A stretch of 64,000 nt of DNA, taken from Neolewinella persica DSM 23188 (lineage in GTDB: Bacteria > Bacteroidota > Bacteroidia > Chitinophagales > Saprospiraceae). Location of the stretch: assembly GCF_000373105.1 (NCBI RefSeq), contig NZ_KB890417.1, positions 90,339 through 154,338 of the forward strand, in the 5' to 3' direction. The notes below the pieces were generated by a model that saw nothing but the letters and a program-made list of their open reading frames with translations, was not told the origin of the DNA and ran no database searches. A program made the translations under genes and the position numbers. Within the stretch, counting starts at the first letter, position 1, and every line of letters begins with the position of its first letter. Shown piece by piece: positions 52,777-60,736 of the stretch.

Positions 52777-53190
52777 CTAGTCGTAAGGTAATAAATCAGG
52801 AGCCAGAAACGCTTTTTTAGCTCGCTGAGAATTATAGATGTCAAATCCATAATGAGCTGAAATCAACTCTTTAAAATTATATTTTAAGCGAGGGAACTCA
52901 AGCATAAAGTCAACAAAGTTGTCGGAGGTCGATTTTTGCCAGAAGTGTTGTACCGTTTTCACCGCAGCAACAGTCAGGGTTACGTTGAATTTATCCGATG
53001 CACCAAGATGAACTACGTAGTTAGCTATCTGCTTACGAACGATTTCCACCGCTGCTTCGCCTCCCTGTTCTTTAAGGTGAATCCATCCCAACCTTAGGTG
53101 TGCTTCATGGGTAAAGAGTTCAGGTGGCAGTCTGCAACTTTCAAATTCTGAAGAAAATTCGGCGTCGGAAAAGTCTAAATGGTTTTTCAT
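52777..53190 (-). CDS. Hypothetical protein coupled to DUF3703 gene
   Basis: The product has 137 aa, no signal peptide. A conserved-looking stretch (LFTHEAHLRLGWIHLKEQGG) is followed by helices and NYVVHLGASDKFNVTLTVAA. His and Glu in HEAH could bind a metal, but that is a guess. The ATG overlaps the stop of the DUF3703 gene upstream by 4 bp (53187-53190), so the two are translationally coupled. I have seen no named function for this family. Confidence 0.7.
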   Translation of the reverse strand: MKNHLDFSDAEFSSEFESCRLPPELFTHEAHLRLGWIHLKEQGGEAAVEIVRKQIANYVVHLGASDKFNVTLTVAAVKTVQHFWQKSTSDNFVDFMLEFPRLKYNFKELISAHYGFDIYNSQRAKKAFLAPDLLPYD

Positions 53191-53564
53191 CTTGGGGTTA
53201 CATCTGCTTTAAGAAAGATTTCCAATAACCCCTCCTCGATCGGAAATGGCTTTAGCGGCGGAACATTCGCCCCACCAGGATTTCCAACCGGGACTTTCCC
53301 AACAAAGGATTTCACCCCACCGAAGATCAGGCGCGGTATTTGTCCTGCAACCTCCTTAACGCTTTTGATTTTGAAGCCAAATTGCAGCATTTTCCAGTGG
53401 ACGCAGGTGTGGGCATAAGGGTATCGCTGGCCGATGATGTGCGCGCGTTCCAGATGTTGCCAGGCTCGCTCCAGGTTCCCTTTTCGATATTCAAGCTGGT
53501 AAGCCATTAGCTCTTCCTGATAAAATGGTTGTAGACCGGAAGGAAGCGAGGTGTAAAATTTCAT
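53187..53564 (-). CDS. DUF3703 family protein
   Basis: The product has 125 aa. Helical N-terminus (AYQLEYRKGNLERAWQHLER, AHIIGQRYPYAHTCVHWKML) with the conserved AWxHLERAHIIGQ and HxxVH words of DUF3703. The C-terminal basic/proline part is VGKVPVGNPGGANVPPLKPF, then PIEEGLLEIFLK. The paired His residues could bind metal. Members are often found near metal-resistance genes, but none are here. First gene of a two-gene operon. A partial match to the dispersed motif (53398) is too weak to count. Confidence 0.8.
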   Translation of the reverse strand: MKFYTSLPSGLQPFYQEELMAYQLEYRKGNLERAWQHLERAHIIGQRYPYAHTCVHWKMLQFGFKIKSVKEVAGQIPRLIFGGVKSFVGKVPVGNPGGANVPPLKPFPIEEGLLEIFLKADVTPR

Positions 53565-53643
53565 GTTTTTGGTAACTTATCTTGTTGGGTGGATGATAAT
53601 GATTTAACGGTACATCAGAAGTAGGGTGATAAGAATTTGGATT

Positions 53644-53746
53644 GGCCGAAGGCCTCCAGGGCGGAGGCCGCGCTTTAAAACCACGTTGGCCCAGCCAATG
53701 CGCCAGGATAGCGTCGCCATTGGCGACGCCTCGGGCCTGGAGGCCC
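53644..53746. repeat. Cluster of triloop hairpins
   Basis: GGCC-GAA-GGCC (53644-53654), GCGTCGCC-ATT-GGCGACGC (53711-53729) and GGGCCT/AGGCCC (53733-53746). Located in the 223-bp gap between the lipase and DUF3703 genes. The second stem is 8 bp and perfect. Confidence 0.6.
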
Positions 53747-53787
53747 TCGCCCCAAAATAGCTCCGGCAGATTGGTTTCTACCTGAAA

Positions 53788-55377
53788 CTACCGTCCCCCA
53801 CTAAGCCGCTTAAACTCCCCGTCCACAATCGCGCAACCGAATTTAAACAGGTATTGATCCATGCTGTGGTCATCGACCCTCCCCGTTTCAAATGTCGTGG
53901 AATAAGAGACCGACTGTAAGTCCTGTGGTAACACTTCTAAAAACACGGTTGAAGCTTCTACCGACCGGTTAGCGGCCCTCAGGTCTTCCCGGATGGAGGC
54001 CTGAAGCTCAGGAGACAGCTGATCAATGCGCTCCACCTCCAGACCGTCCTCCTGAGAGGACTCGACGGGGTTGGACAGTACATGACCAATGTCAAACCGG
54101 TTAGGCGTATCCCCCAGGTGCCGGTACCCGAGGATGCGCGGAGGGACCTGAGGGACGAGGTCGGTATTGTTAATGTGTAAGAAAGTCTTGTCCTGCAAAA
54201 GGCCGTCGTAGGCTGCTTTATAATCCCGATTCCCCACCCTGGGTGAGCCGTAGACGTATACACCGCCTACTTTGTTGGGGCCGGAAATGGCCTGGCGATA
54301 AGCCGCCAACTGCGCCAGGGCTGCGCCCAGGCTGTGTCCCGTGAAGTATACCTTTTTGTTATCGTCGAAGGTAGACAGCGTCATGGCGATCCGGTCCCAC
54401 ACACTGTCCAGTGCAGATTTAAATCCACGGTGTACCCTACCCTTTCCATCGATGGAACTGGTCTTCAACAGTTTGGCGTCCACGATCCAGTCCTGACCAC
54501 TACCCGTACCCCTAAAGCAGACGACGATGTGGTTATCCTTAGCCACCACAAAAGACTGGGTGTCAGTTTTACCATCCTCAATCCAAGCGAAGGAATGGTA
54601 CCCCCACTGTCTCAATTGCTTTTCGATGAAGTCGGGGTTAAGGTAGGCGAGGTGAGAAAAGTCGGCCAGGGTCATGGCGTTTTCCAGCGTCAACCGGCCA
54701 GCATTTTCGTCGAAGCCAAAAACGGAGGAAGGGATGACATCATCCCGCCCATAACGAACTTTATTGATGACCGGGCCAACCTTACGCAACGAATACGCCG
54801 GGCTCCATCCCGGCAGCACGCCCCAGGAGGGGCACGGGACCTCCCTTCCATTGATGAGCAGCAAGGAGGTACCATCCGCTGCTTTGCTTACCCCAACACT
54901 TAAGATCTTCGCGTATTCCGTCGCTTCGGCAAAAACGTCAAACTGATCGTCTTTATCGGTGGCTAATACGTCGGTATCATAAATTGGGATCGGGCCCTGG
55001 GTATTGATTACGTAGTGACGGTACATCTGATCGATGATTCGCATGCTTTCTTGCTCATCGCTCCCTGCTCCCCGAAGATGGTTACCGAACAAGATCACCG
55101 TCTCGGCCAGGTATTTGTTACTCGCCATCAGACTCATAACTAATTGCGAGGGATTATCACCGGCAAGGTATTGCCGGCAGATGGTCATGAAATCCTTCTT
55201 TTTAAGTCCGGCACCCGAAGTAACGGCATTCATGGAGGTTTCTATTTCTACCGGGCTGGGGGATTTCATAGCAGCTAAATTTGTGGATGATTTTTCCGGG
55301 GTACAACACGTAAGAGAAAACAGCAGCAGCAGGCTGGGGGCAAATTGCCGAAGTGGTCTTTGTAGCCAATGTCTCAT
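53788..55377 (-). CDS. Class 3 lipase-like lipoprotein
   Basis: The product has 529 aa. Signal peptide with lipobox (FSLTCC), so lipoprotein. Lipase_3 domain at about 280-430: VVCFRGTGSGQDWIVDAKLL (oxyanion side), VHRGFKSALDSVWD, nucleophile Ser in VYFTGHSLGAALAQLAAYRQ, Asp in NNTDLVPQVPP, His in GYRHLGDTPN. This is the Ser-Asp-His triad of fungal-type triacylglycerol lipases. The N-terminal 200 residues are helical and of unknown role. Likely faces the periplasm or outer surface and hydrolyses lipids. Confidence 0.88.
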   Translation of the reverse strand: MRHWLQRPLRQFAPSLLLLFSLTCCTPEKSSTNLAAMKSPSPVEIETSMNAVTSGAGLKKKDFMTICRQYLAGDNPSQLVMSLMASNKYLAETVILFGNHLRGAGSDEQESMRIIDQMYRHYVINTQGPIPIYDTDVLATDKDDQFDVFAEATEYAKILSVGVSKAADGTSLLLINGREVPCPSWGVLPGWSPAYSLRKVGPVINKVRYGRDDVIPSSVFGFDENAGRLTLENAMTLADFSHLAYLNPDFIEKQLRQWGYHSFAWIEDGKTDTQSFVVAKDNHIVVCFRGTGSGQDWIVDAKLLKTSSIDGKGRVHRGFKSALDSVWDRIAMTLSTFDDNKKVYFTGHSLGAALAQLAAYRQAISGPNKVGGVYVYGSPRVGNRDYKAAYDGLLQDKTFLHINNTDLVPQVPPRILGYRHLGDTPNRFDIGHVLSNPVESSQEDGLEVERIDQLSPELQASIREDLRAANRSVEASTVFLEVLPQDLQSVSYSTTFETGRVDDHSMDQYLFKFGCAIVDGEFKRLSGGR

Positions 55378-55565
55378 TGTGCTTTTTATTCACATTAACT
55401 CCGGGAAGCCGGAGGCAACTGGATGGTCAAAAATATCTGTTCACCGAATCAAGATATTCGTTTTAGGGGACAATAGTCCATAATTCGCAGACCAGAGTGG
55501 TAAAACAAGGATTTCTACCTAAGCGGTTTCGGTAGACTTATACGGTACGCCCTGCTTTTTAACAT

Positions 55566-55589
55566 CCTTTGCACCTGCGTCCCCGCCCA
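55566..55589 (-). repeat. Dispersed 20-bp motif, copy 15
   Basis: CCTTTGCACCTGCGTCCCCG then CCCA, left member of an inverted pair with copy 16. Confidence 0.85.
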
Positions 55590-55684
55590 CTTCCTTAGCA
55601 ATCTAACGCCTCAGGGATCCAGGAAGAAGTTGGGGGCATGGTTGACTATCTGACTACTTGACTCTGTGACTATTTGACTGCAGA

Positions 55685-55708
55685 GGGCGCGGTCGCAGGT
55701 GCAAAGAG
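55685..55708 (+). repeat. Dispersed 20-bp motif, copy 16
   Basis: GGGCGCGGTCGCAGGTGCAA then AGAG, right member of the pair, 95 bp from copy 15. Together they form a potential 20-bp stem with a few mismatches. Confidence 0.9.
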
Positions 55709-55891
55709 AGGGATTAAAAGCAATGATTGACCACACGACAGACCTCCCTCCAAGAGCTGTTTCGTCGCTTACCGAAGCTGACTTATTGATCCAATTCTGG
55801 CTACTATAAAGCTCAAGTGCCTTGGCGAAATATGGAAAGGTCAATCAAATTATTCGGGTGCTCCCCTCAACCAAGTGCTTACCAGTCCACA

Positions 55892-57016
55892 TCACAAACT
55901 AACAAGCGTATCAAGTACAAACTCCTCAAACTTCTCAAGCGCCTCAGGTAGGTTCTTTCGGCCAAACCCTATTCTGAAGAATCCGCTGTAATCATATATT
56001 CCTCCGGGCAGCAGCAGGATTTTTCCGTCCTTCAACACTCGCTCTGCAAACGCCACGTCATCCGTATCGAAGTGCATTTTCACGAAGGCGATTGGGCCAG
56101 CAGTCGGCTTGTGCCAGGAGAACAGGTCGCCGTATTTCCCAAAGAACCGATCGTAGAGCGGCAAGTTGTCATGAACGATTTGCAGGTTTCGTTGCAGGAT
56201 CTGCTGCCGGTTTCGCAAGGCAACGCCAGCTAAAAATTCGCTTGGCGCTGAATTACAGATCGTCGTGTACTCTTTCAGAATGGCGACGTTTTCCAGAATA
56301 GCTTTATTCCGTGTCGCCAGCCAACCAATTCTCAATCCAGGCAAACCATACGCCTTAGACATTACGCCAAGGGAAACTCCGTTTTCGTAAACATCCGCAA
56401 ATGCCGGAATGGCATATTCAGGGCTGTGCTCTAACTCCCGGTACACCTCATCGCAAAAAACAATGATGTTGCGCTTCCTTGCGATCTCCACAATGGCGAG
56501 TTGTTCAGCTTTGGTAAAATGGTAACCCGTTGGGTTATGGGGAGCATTCAGGATGATCGCCTTGGTCTTGTCCGTCACCATGCCTGCCAATTCTTCCAGG
56601 TCGAAGGTGGGCCGGCTGCCTTCATATTTTACCATCCAGTTCAGCACCTTGCAGCCAATATCCTCCGGTACCGATTGTAAGGACTGGTAGCAGGGAGCCT
56701 GAACGATCACTTCATCTCCCGGCGTCAGGTTAGCGTGTGCAAACAGGAAAATTGGTTCCTGCGCGCCGGTGCAGACCAGCAAGTCTCCTGCGTTGATGTT
56801 TGTGTAAATACTGGCGATGTCTCGCCTTAATTCCGGGTGCCCCTTGGTCTCCGTATAACCCAGCCAAAGGTTGTTAAGCTTGACAGCAGCCCCGTCTTCC
56901 AGGGCTAATAAGTCACCGACGGTCATCGCTTCGCAATCTGAGTTACAGATGGAGTAATCTGAAGTGAATTCGTATTGGGTGTAGTAGCGTTCTAGTTTGA
57001 AGGGTTTGATGGTCAT
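55892..57016 (-). CDS. PLP-dependent aminotransferase, class I/II
   Basis: The product has 374 aa. Fold-type I signatures: LNAPHNPTGYHFTKAE (cofactor ring contact), FCDEVYRELEHS (Asp for the pyridine N), and the Schiff-base lysine in SMSKAYGLPGLRIGW. The N-terminal FTSDYSICNSDCEAMTVGDL resembles enzymes acting on basic or unusual amino acids, but the substrate cannot be read. Cytoplasmic. No pathway genes adjacent. Confidence 0.9.
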   Translation of the reverse strand: MTIKPFKLERYYTQYEFTSDYSICNSDCEAMTVGDLLALEDGAAVKLNNLWLGYTETKGHPELRRDIASIYTNINAGDLLVCTGAQEPIFLFAHANLTPGDEVIVQAPCYQSLQSVPEDIGCKVLNWMVKYEGSRPTFDLEELAGMVTDKTKAIILNAPHNPTGYHFTKAEQLAIVEIARKRNIIVFCDEVYRELEHSPEYAIPAFADVYENGVSLGVMSKAYGLPGLRIGWLATRNKAILENVAILKEYTTICNSAPSEFLAGVALRNRQQILQRNLQIVHDNLPLYDRFFGKYGDLFSWHKPTAGPIAFVKMHFDTDDVAFAERVLKDGKILLLPGGIYDYSGFFRIGFGRKNLPEALEKFEEFVLDTLVSL

Positions 57017-57142
57017 TGGGGGAGTGGTTGGATGGTCGGTGGATATCAGACGTTAAGGCAAGCTAGTGAAAACAACAGGAATCTTGGCTGTGCTTCAATT
57101 TTTCTGACTGAAGTCAGTGCTGGCATACAAAGCATCTGCCAG

Positions 57143-57523
57143 CTAAAACGGCGCTTGTCGCAGAGCGAGTACATCATTGGTTGAGACCGTCCTGTTTTTA
57201 GAATTTACAATACCGTATTTATCTCCTTTCTTAACTTTAAAATAACCACCATAAAAGTGTTCACAACTATTATATTTCGGTAAAATAACAGTATTGCCGC
57301 TCCGATTAATTATGCCTTTACCTTCATTAGTTTTTATTTCAGCAAATTCTCCCTCAAAGAATCCTGCATATTTATAGGTTGGTTTGATAACTATTCTCCC
57401 ATTCACATCAGAATATCCCCATGCTGATTTTGACTTGTATGGAATCAAGGTTATTGAGACCCTTTGAGAAAAAACCGAATAATGGATCAAACACACTAAT
57501 ATTAAGGAAAATAGAGTTCTCAT
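57143..57523 (-). CDS. Secreted WG-repeat protein
   Basis: The product has 126 aa. Signal peptide ending in VFSQ. About three short WG-type repeats follow: SAWGYSDVNGRIVIKPTYKY, then GKGIINRSGNTVILPKYNSC, then DKYGIVNSKNRTVSTND. Such repeats form beta units of unknown binding function. It is short compared with typical WG proteins and is clearly AT-richer than its neighbours, which suggests recent acquisition or truncation. It follows the aminotransferase gene on the same strand, 126 bp apart. Confidence 0.65.
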   Translation of the reverse strand: MRTLFSLILVCLIHYSVFSQRVSITLIPYKSKSAWGYSDVNGRIVIKPTYKYAGFFEGEFAEIKTNEGKGIINRSGNTVILPKYNSCEHFYGGYFKVKKGDKYGIVNSKNRTVSTNDVLALRQAPF

Positions 57524-57599
57524 TACTTTTTTTTAATAATTAGGCTTGGTGCTCTTCAATAATTAATTTTCCTGGCAACTGTTTGCTGCTTGGCGTTAA

Positions 57600-58523
57600 C
57601 TACTCCAACACCCAAGGATAAGCCTTAGCAAACCCCTTCCGCCACGTAGCGTGCCAGTGCCCTTCATCAGGCTCAATGTCGAAGTACAGTTGCTCTTTCG
57701 GTAGACCGGCCGCTAGCAGGCGGTCGCGCAATCGTTCGGAGCCTTCAACAATGGGTGTTTCCAGCGCACCGGAGTTGAGGAAGATACGGGCCTTGCTGAG
57801 ATCGGGATGCTCGTCTATCAGCGACAACGATTGTGCTTCGTCTACCCACAGGGAGGGGCTGAAGATGATGCCAATGCCGTAGACGTCCGGGTAGGTCATT
57901 AAACTGTAGTGGGCCATCAGCCCACCCAGGGAACAGCCACCGATGCCGGTGAACGCCGGTTCGGGCCTGGTGCGGTAGTTGGTATCAACCCATTGCTTCA
58001 AGCCGCGGGCGTACCACTCAGCGTGCTGCTTGCCGAAGACCTCGCCGTCTTCCTTTACCTGGTTAGAGGGATAGGGTTTGTACTCCGCCGAGCGATTAAC
58101 ACCCGACTGGATCCCGACGACAATACACGCCGGTCCGCCGGCAGAATCAATGCGGTTTATTACCTCATCAACTTCCCACTCTGAGCCTTCGGCGATGATC
58201 TGATCGAAGAGGTTGTCGCCATCGTAGAAATACAGCACCGGGTAACGAACAGAGTCATTATCGTTGTAGCCACGGGGCAAAAAGATGTCTACGTCCTTTT
58301 GTTCGCCGAGGTAGTCGGCCGTAACCGCCTTTTCCAACCGTTGGGCGTTCGGGGCGTTGGTGGGTTCGGCGGTTTTCAGCCATTCCTTGAGCCAGCGGTC
58401 GTGCTTCCAGTCGCGGTAGGCGTACACGACAGTTTCGTCGAAACCCGTCACGTATACAATACCTGCGAGGATGGTAAGCAGTAGCCATCCGATCAATAGC
58501 CGGCGTTTGGTGGTGTTTTTCAT
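57600..58523 (-). CDS. Esterase of the enterochelin-esterase (Fes/esterase D) type
   Basis: The product has 307 aa. One N-terminal membrane anchor (about 9-28). Alpha/beta-hydrolase fold: FLPRGYNDNDSVRYPVLYFY, DGDNLF, nucleophile Ser in GIGGCSLGGLMAHYSL, His in EPDEGHWHATWRKGF. Acid residue probably in LNSGALE. Related enzymes hydrolyse siderophore or sugar esters. No iron-uptake genes adjacent. It likely acts in the periplasm. Overlap with neighbours: none. Confidence 0.82.
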   Translation of the reverse strand: MKNTTKRRLLIGWLLLTILAGIVYVTGFDETVVYAYRDWKHDRWLKEWLKTAEPTNAPNAQRLEKAVTADYLGEQKDVDIFLPRGYNDNDSVRYPVLYFYDGDNLFDQIIAEGSEWEVDEVINRIDSAGGPACIVVGIQSGVNRSAEYKPYPSNQVKEDGEVFGKQHAEWYARGLKQWVDTNYRTRPEPAFTGIGGCSLGGLMAHYSLMTYPDVYGIGIIFSPSLWVDEAQSLSLIDEHPDLSKARIFLNSGALETPIVEGSERLRDRLLAAGLPKEQLYFDIEPDEGHWHATWRKGFAKAYPWVLE

Positions 58524-58588
58524 GCGCGCTTCGAAATTAAACCTGACAAATTTGGTCTACAAAGTACGTAATCGGTAAGGGAGTAAAC

Positions 58589-58648
58589 CAAATTGTCGCA
58601 CTTACCGGTAGCACCTGAGTGCTTACGCCGGGTAAGTGCGACAATTTG
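58589..58648. repeat. 18-bp perfect inverted repeat
   Basis: CAAATTGTCGCACTTACC (58589-58606) and GGTAAGTGCGACAATTTG (58631-58648), with a 24-bp loop. No T run after either arm. Confidence 0.8.
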
Positions 58649-58742
58649 ATTTGCACCCAACGGTGCTAATGATATCTGGTAATCAAAAAATTAAAAGCCG
58701 AATCTCCTGTATCATGGAGAAAAATTATGATGCACCTAGAAA

Positions 58743-58773
58743 ACCACAGGTCGGCTTAAAGCCGACCTGTGGT
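58743..58773. repeat. 31-nt perfect palindrome
   Basis: ACCACAGGTCGGCTT, one central A, and AAGCCGACCTGTGGT. Followed by a CTCGCC/GGCGAG hairpin. The word TCGGCTTAAAGCCGA resembles REP-type palindromes. Confidence 0.8.
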
Positions 58774-58813
58774 GAGAACTTCTCGCCAGGCGAGTGCTCC
58801 TATATTTTATAGC

Positions 58814-58979
58814 TTAAGGACGCCGTACAATTAATTTACTGGTTTTTGATCTGACACTTTTGTTCCCTCCTCGCTTAAAAATTCTTTGCATAGCCTTAGC
58901 TATGGAAAGAATTTTCAAGTGTGGTGGCGGCAAAATAAGGCGGTCAAAAGACGTTTGTTATTTGTACGGCGTCCCTTAA
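58814..58979. mobile_element. MITE-like element with TTAAGG(G)ACGCCGTACAA ends
   Basis: Left end TTAAGGACGCCGTACAA (58814-58830), right end TTGTACGGCGTCCCTTAA (58962-58979), inverse apart from one extra base. The TTAA at each edge may be a duplicated target. The 130-bp interior forms a further long imperfect hairpin (AAATTCTTTGCATAG against CTATGGAAAGAATTT). No open frame, so any transposase would act in trans. I do not recognise the family. Confidence 0.6.
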
Positions 58980-58984
58980 AGGGA

Positions 58985-59581
58985 TTAAAGTACCGAGATG
59001 GCTTCAAGCAGTAATTCAAAGTCCTCTGCTTTACCATTTCCGATCAAGATTTGTATTTCCACAATTTTCTCTCCGGCATAGTTGGGAACGTCAACTGGCT
59101 CTCCGTGGTAAGTAGCCTCCATGGCGTCAAAGGGGATGGTTACGATTTCCCAGTCATTTGCCTTAGTCGGAAACGTAAAAGCATAGGAATGACGCCCTTG
59201 GGGAGTCCGTACCCGAAAATTATAGTCCTTACCATCTCCTTTAAGACGGAGGCAGAAAGCGGATTTCCCCGTAACCACGTAAGGGTCTTGTTCTATGGTT
59301 TGCTGAAAAGAGCAAAAGCCCCCATTATTTTCCAGGGAAACGTGGCCGAAAAATCTTGCTTGCCCTTCCTCCGTAATCTCAAGATGACTTTCAGAGCGTC
59401 CACCCATGACTACATCATCCTCCACGGACCAGTTGCCCTGCCCCTGCTCAGAGAAGTCATAGAGTACGGTTACGCCGGCACCGTCGTTTTGATTTTTAGC
59501 AGAGGCAGATGAATTATCCGGGTTGATTGAACTAGTCATGATGGCTGTAATTAAGGTAAAAGAAAGAACGAATATTCGCAT
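58985..59581 (-). CDS. Secreted CIA30-domain protein
   Basis: The product has 198 aa. A hydrophobic N-terminus (MRIFVLSFTLITAIMTSS) suggests export. The rest is a CIA30 galactose-binding-like beta sandwich: WSVEDDVVMGGRSESHLEI, GHVSLENNGGFCSFQQTI, FCLRLKGDGKDYNFRVRT, DWEIVTIPF, and IVEIQILIGNGKAEDFELLL. In eukaryotes the domain assists complex I assembly; in bacteria such proteins are mostly uncharacterised. The right end of the MITE-like element touches its stop. Confidence 0.85.
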   Translation of the reverse strand: MRIFVLSFTLITAIMTSSINPDNSSASAKNQNDGAGVTVLYDFSEQGQGNWSVEDDVVMGGRSESHLEITEEGQARFFGHVSLENNGGFCSFQQTIEQDPYVVTGKSAFCLRLKGDGKDYNFRVRTPQGRHSYAFTFPTKANDWEIVTIPFDAMEATYHGEPVDVPNYAGEKIVEIQILIGNGKAEDFELLLEAISVL

Positions 59582-59698
59582 ACCGTTATAACCAGAAGTG
59601 ATACCGGATCGTTCGTTAAAACATTCTACTTGATATTACTTCATCAGATTCTTTTGATTCTCGTATACGGCCAGAAACGTAAACATGAGTCATGCTAT

Positions 59699-60109
59699 TT
59701 ACTTCAAAGTATAATTCATCGTAATATCCGTATTCAGCACTTTAGAGATGGGGCAGTCCTCCTTCGCATTGTTGATGATCTTGTCGAACTCATCTTTATC
59801 GATGCCGGGCACCTCTGCCGTCACCTCCAGATGGCTTTCTACAATGGTGAGGTCCTGAAAATCGACGGCGCACTCAGTGTGCAGGTCGCCCGGAGTATAG
59901 CCAGCATCGGTGAGCATATTGCTGAGGGCCATGGTGAAGCAGCCGGCGTGGGCTGCGGCGATGAGTTCCTCCGGGTTGGTGCCCGCGCCGTCCTCAAAAC
60001 GGCTGTGGAAACTGTAGTTCTGTTTGTTCAGGGTCTTCGACTTAGTCGTTAGCGTGCCTTTACCTTCTTTTACGGTGCCGTTCCATTCGGCGGTTGCAGT
60101 ACGTTTCAT
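59699..60109 (-). CDS. OsmC-family peroxiredoxin
   Basis: The product has 136 aa. Two reactive cysteines: Cys in AAHAGCFTMALSNML (about 57) and in NAKEDCPISKVLN (about 119), plus the conserved Glu in PEELIAAAH. Ohr/OsmC proteins reduce organic hydroperoxides using thiol chemistry; this one has the OsmC-like length and sequence. Cytoplasmic dimer. With katG and the di-haem peroxidase, a third antioxidant gene in the window. Confidence 0.92.
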   Translation of the reverse strand: MKRTATAEWNGTVKEGKGTLTTKSKTLNKQNYSFHSRFEDGAGTNPEELIAAAHAGCFTMALSNMLTDAGYTPGDLHTECAVDFQDLTIVESHLEVTAEVPGIDKDEFDKIINNAKEDCPISKVLNTDITMNYTLK

Positions 60110-60257
60110 AGTTACATTATTTTAATATTGATACGTAGTTGCAAACCGGATTGTTCATTCCAGCCCCCAGGGGCCAGGAGAAAGGATAGCTCTGATAAAC
60201 AGGATTATTTACCTTATTCAATTGATCATCGATGCAATCATTCCGTAAATGCTTCCA

Positions 60258-60529
60258 TCATTTTACCAGGTTTTCGCAGCCAAAAGTTAATCCGAGAACC
60301 CTGGTGATTGATCTGCCGACAGCAGTAAGCGCTCCGGGGGCGCTTTCAGTGCCTAAGCCAGGATCATAGAATACCACCTGCGACGGCCATCGGCCGTTGA
60401 ATTATTGAGCCTTTCAGCTATCCGAACCACGTTCGTTGGCCTGTAGACGTTTACTTGATTAGACGTACCATCGCAGAGCACAATGATATTTTTTCCAAGC
60501 TGAGCTACTTTGTCGTTAGTTTCGTTCAT
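60258..60529 (-). pseudogene. Frameshifted and truncated DUF2235 hydrolase gene
   Basis: From ATG 60529 the frame reads MNETNDKVAQLGKNIIVLCD, GTSNQ, TNVVRIAERLNN, the start of a DUF2235 alpha/beta hydrolase. It then leaves frame at RRRWYSMILA. In another frame the sequence continues PSQVVFYDPGLGTESAPGAL, TAVGRSITRVLGLTFGC to a TGA at 60260-60258, exactly the family's next block. One base appears to be lost near 60385-60396, at a CGGCC-ATC-GGCCG triloop palindrome. The remaining 300 residues of the family, including the GFSRGA nucleophile region, are missing. DUF2235 proteins include T6SS-linked phospholipases. Confidence 0.7.
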
Positions 60530-60658
60530 AGCTGAGTGATTAATTTTCGTAATATGCATTTATTCAAGGGGATAAAGCATTACTTTCCCAACCTAACCGG
60601 ATCAAAACCAAAAATGAGAGACTTACCCATTACAAAACACTGCTCCTTAGTCCACTTT

Positions 60659-60681
60659 CTCTGCACCGGCGGCCGCGCCCA
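60659..60681 (-). repeat. Dispersed 20-bp motif, copy 17
   Basis: CTCTGCACCGGCGGCCGCGC then CCA, 56 nt upstream of the ATG I use for the BNR protein, in sense orientation. If a start further upstream is used it encodes LCTGGRA. Confidence 0.75.
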
Positions 60682-60736
60682 GAAAAAAAGAAGAAAGGGA
60701 AAAAGGAGTAAAGGAAGGACGCCAATTTTCTTCCTC

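Larger units (their letters stand above)
55378..55891. other. Spacer with two opposed dispersed motifs
   Basis: A spacer of 514 bp. It contains motif copies in opposite orientation (55566-55589 and 55685-55708) and, between them, an array of GACTATTTGACT-like words (55643-55679). No gene. Open frames here (for example on the minus strand at 55611-55844) are explained by the motif. Confidence 0.6.
58524..58984. other. Spacer filled with hairpin elements
   Basis: A spacer of 461 bp between the esterase and CIA30 genes, both on the minus strand. It holds three separate inverted repeats in a row, listed next. No gene is seen. Promoters for the esterase on the minus strand are not obvious. Confidence 0.6.

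Noticed and set aside
53396-53412. GGACGCAGGTGTGGGC in the DUF3703 gene as a motif copy
   Set aside because: The match is limited to about ten bases and it encodes the conserved AHTCVHW region, so coding constraint explains it.
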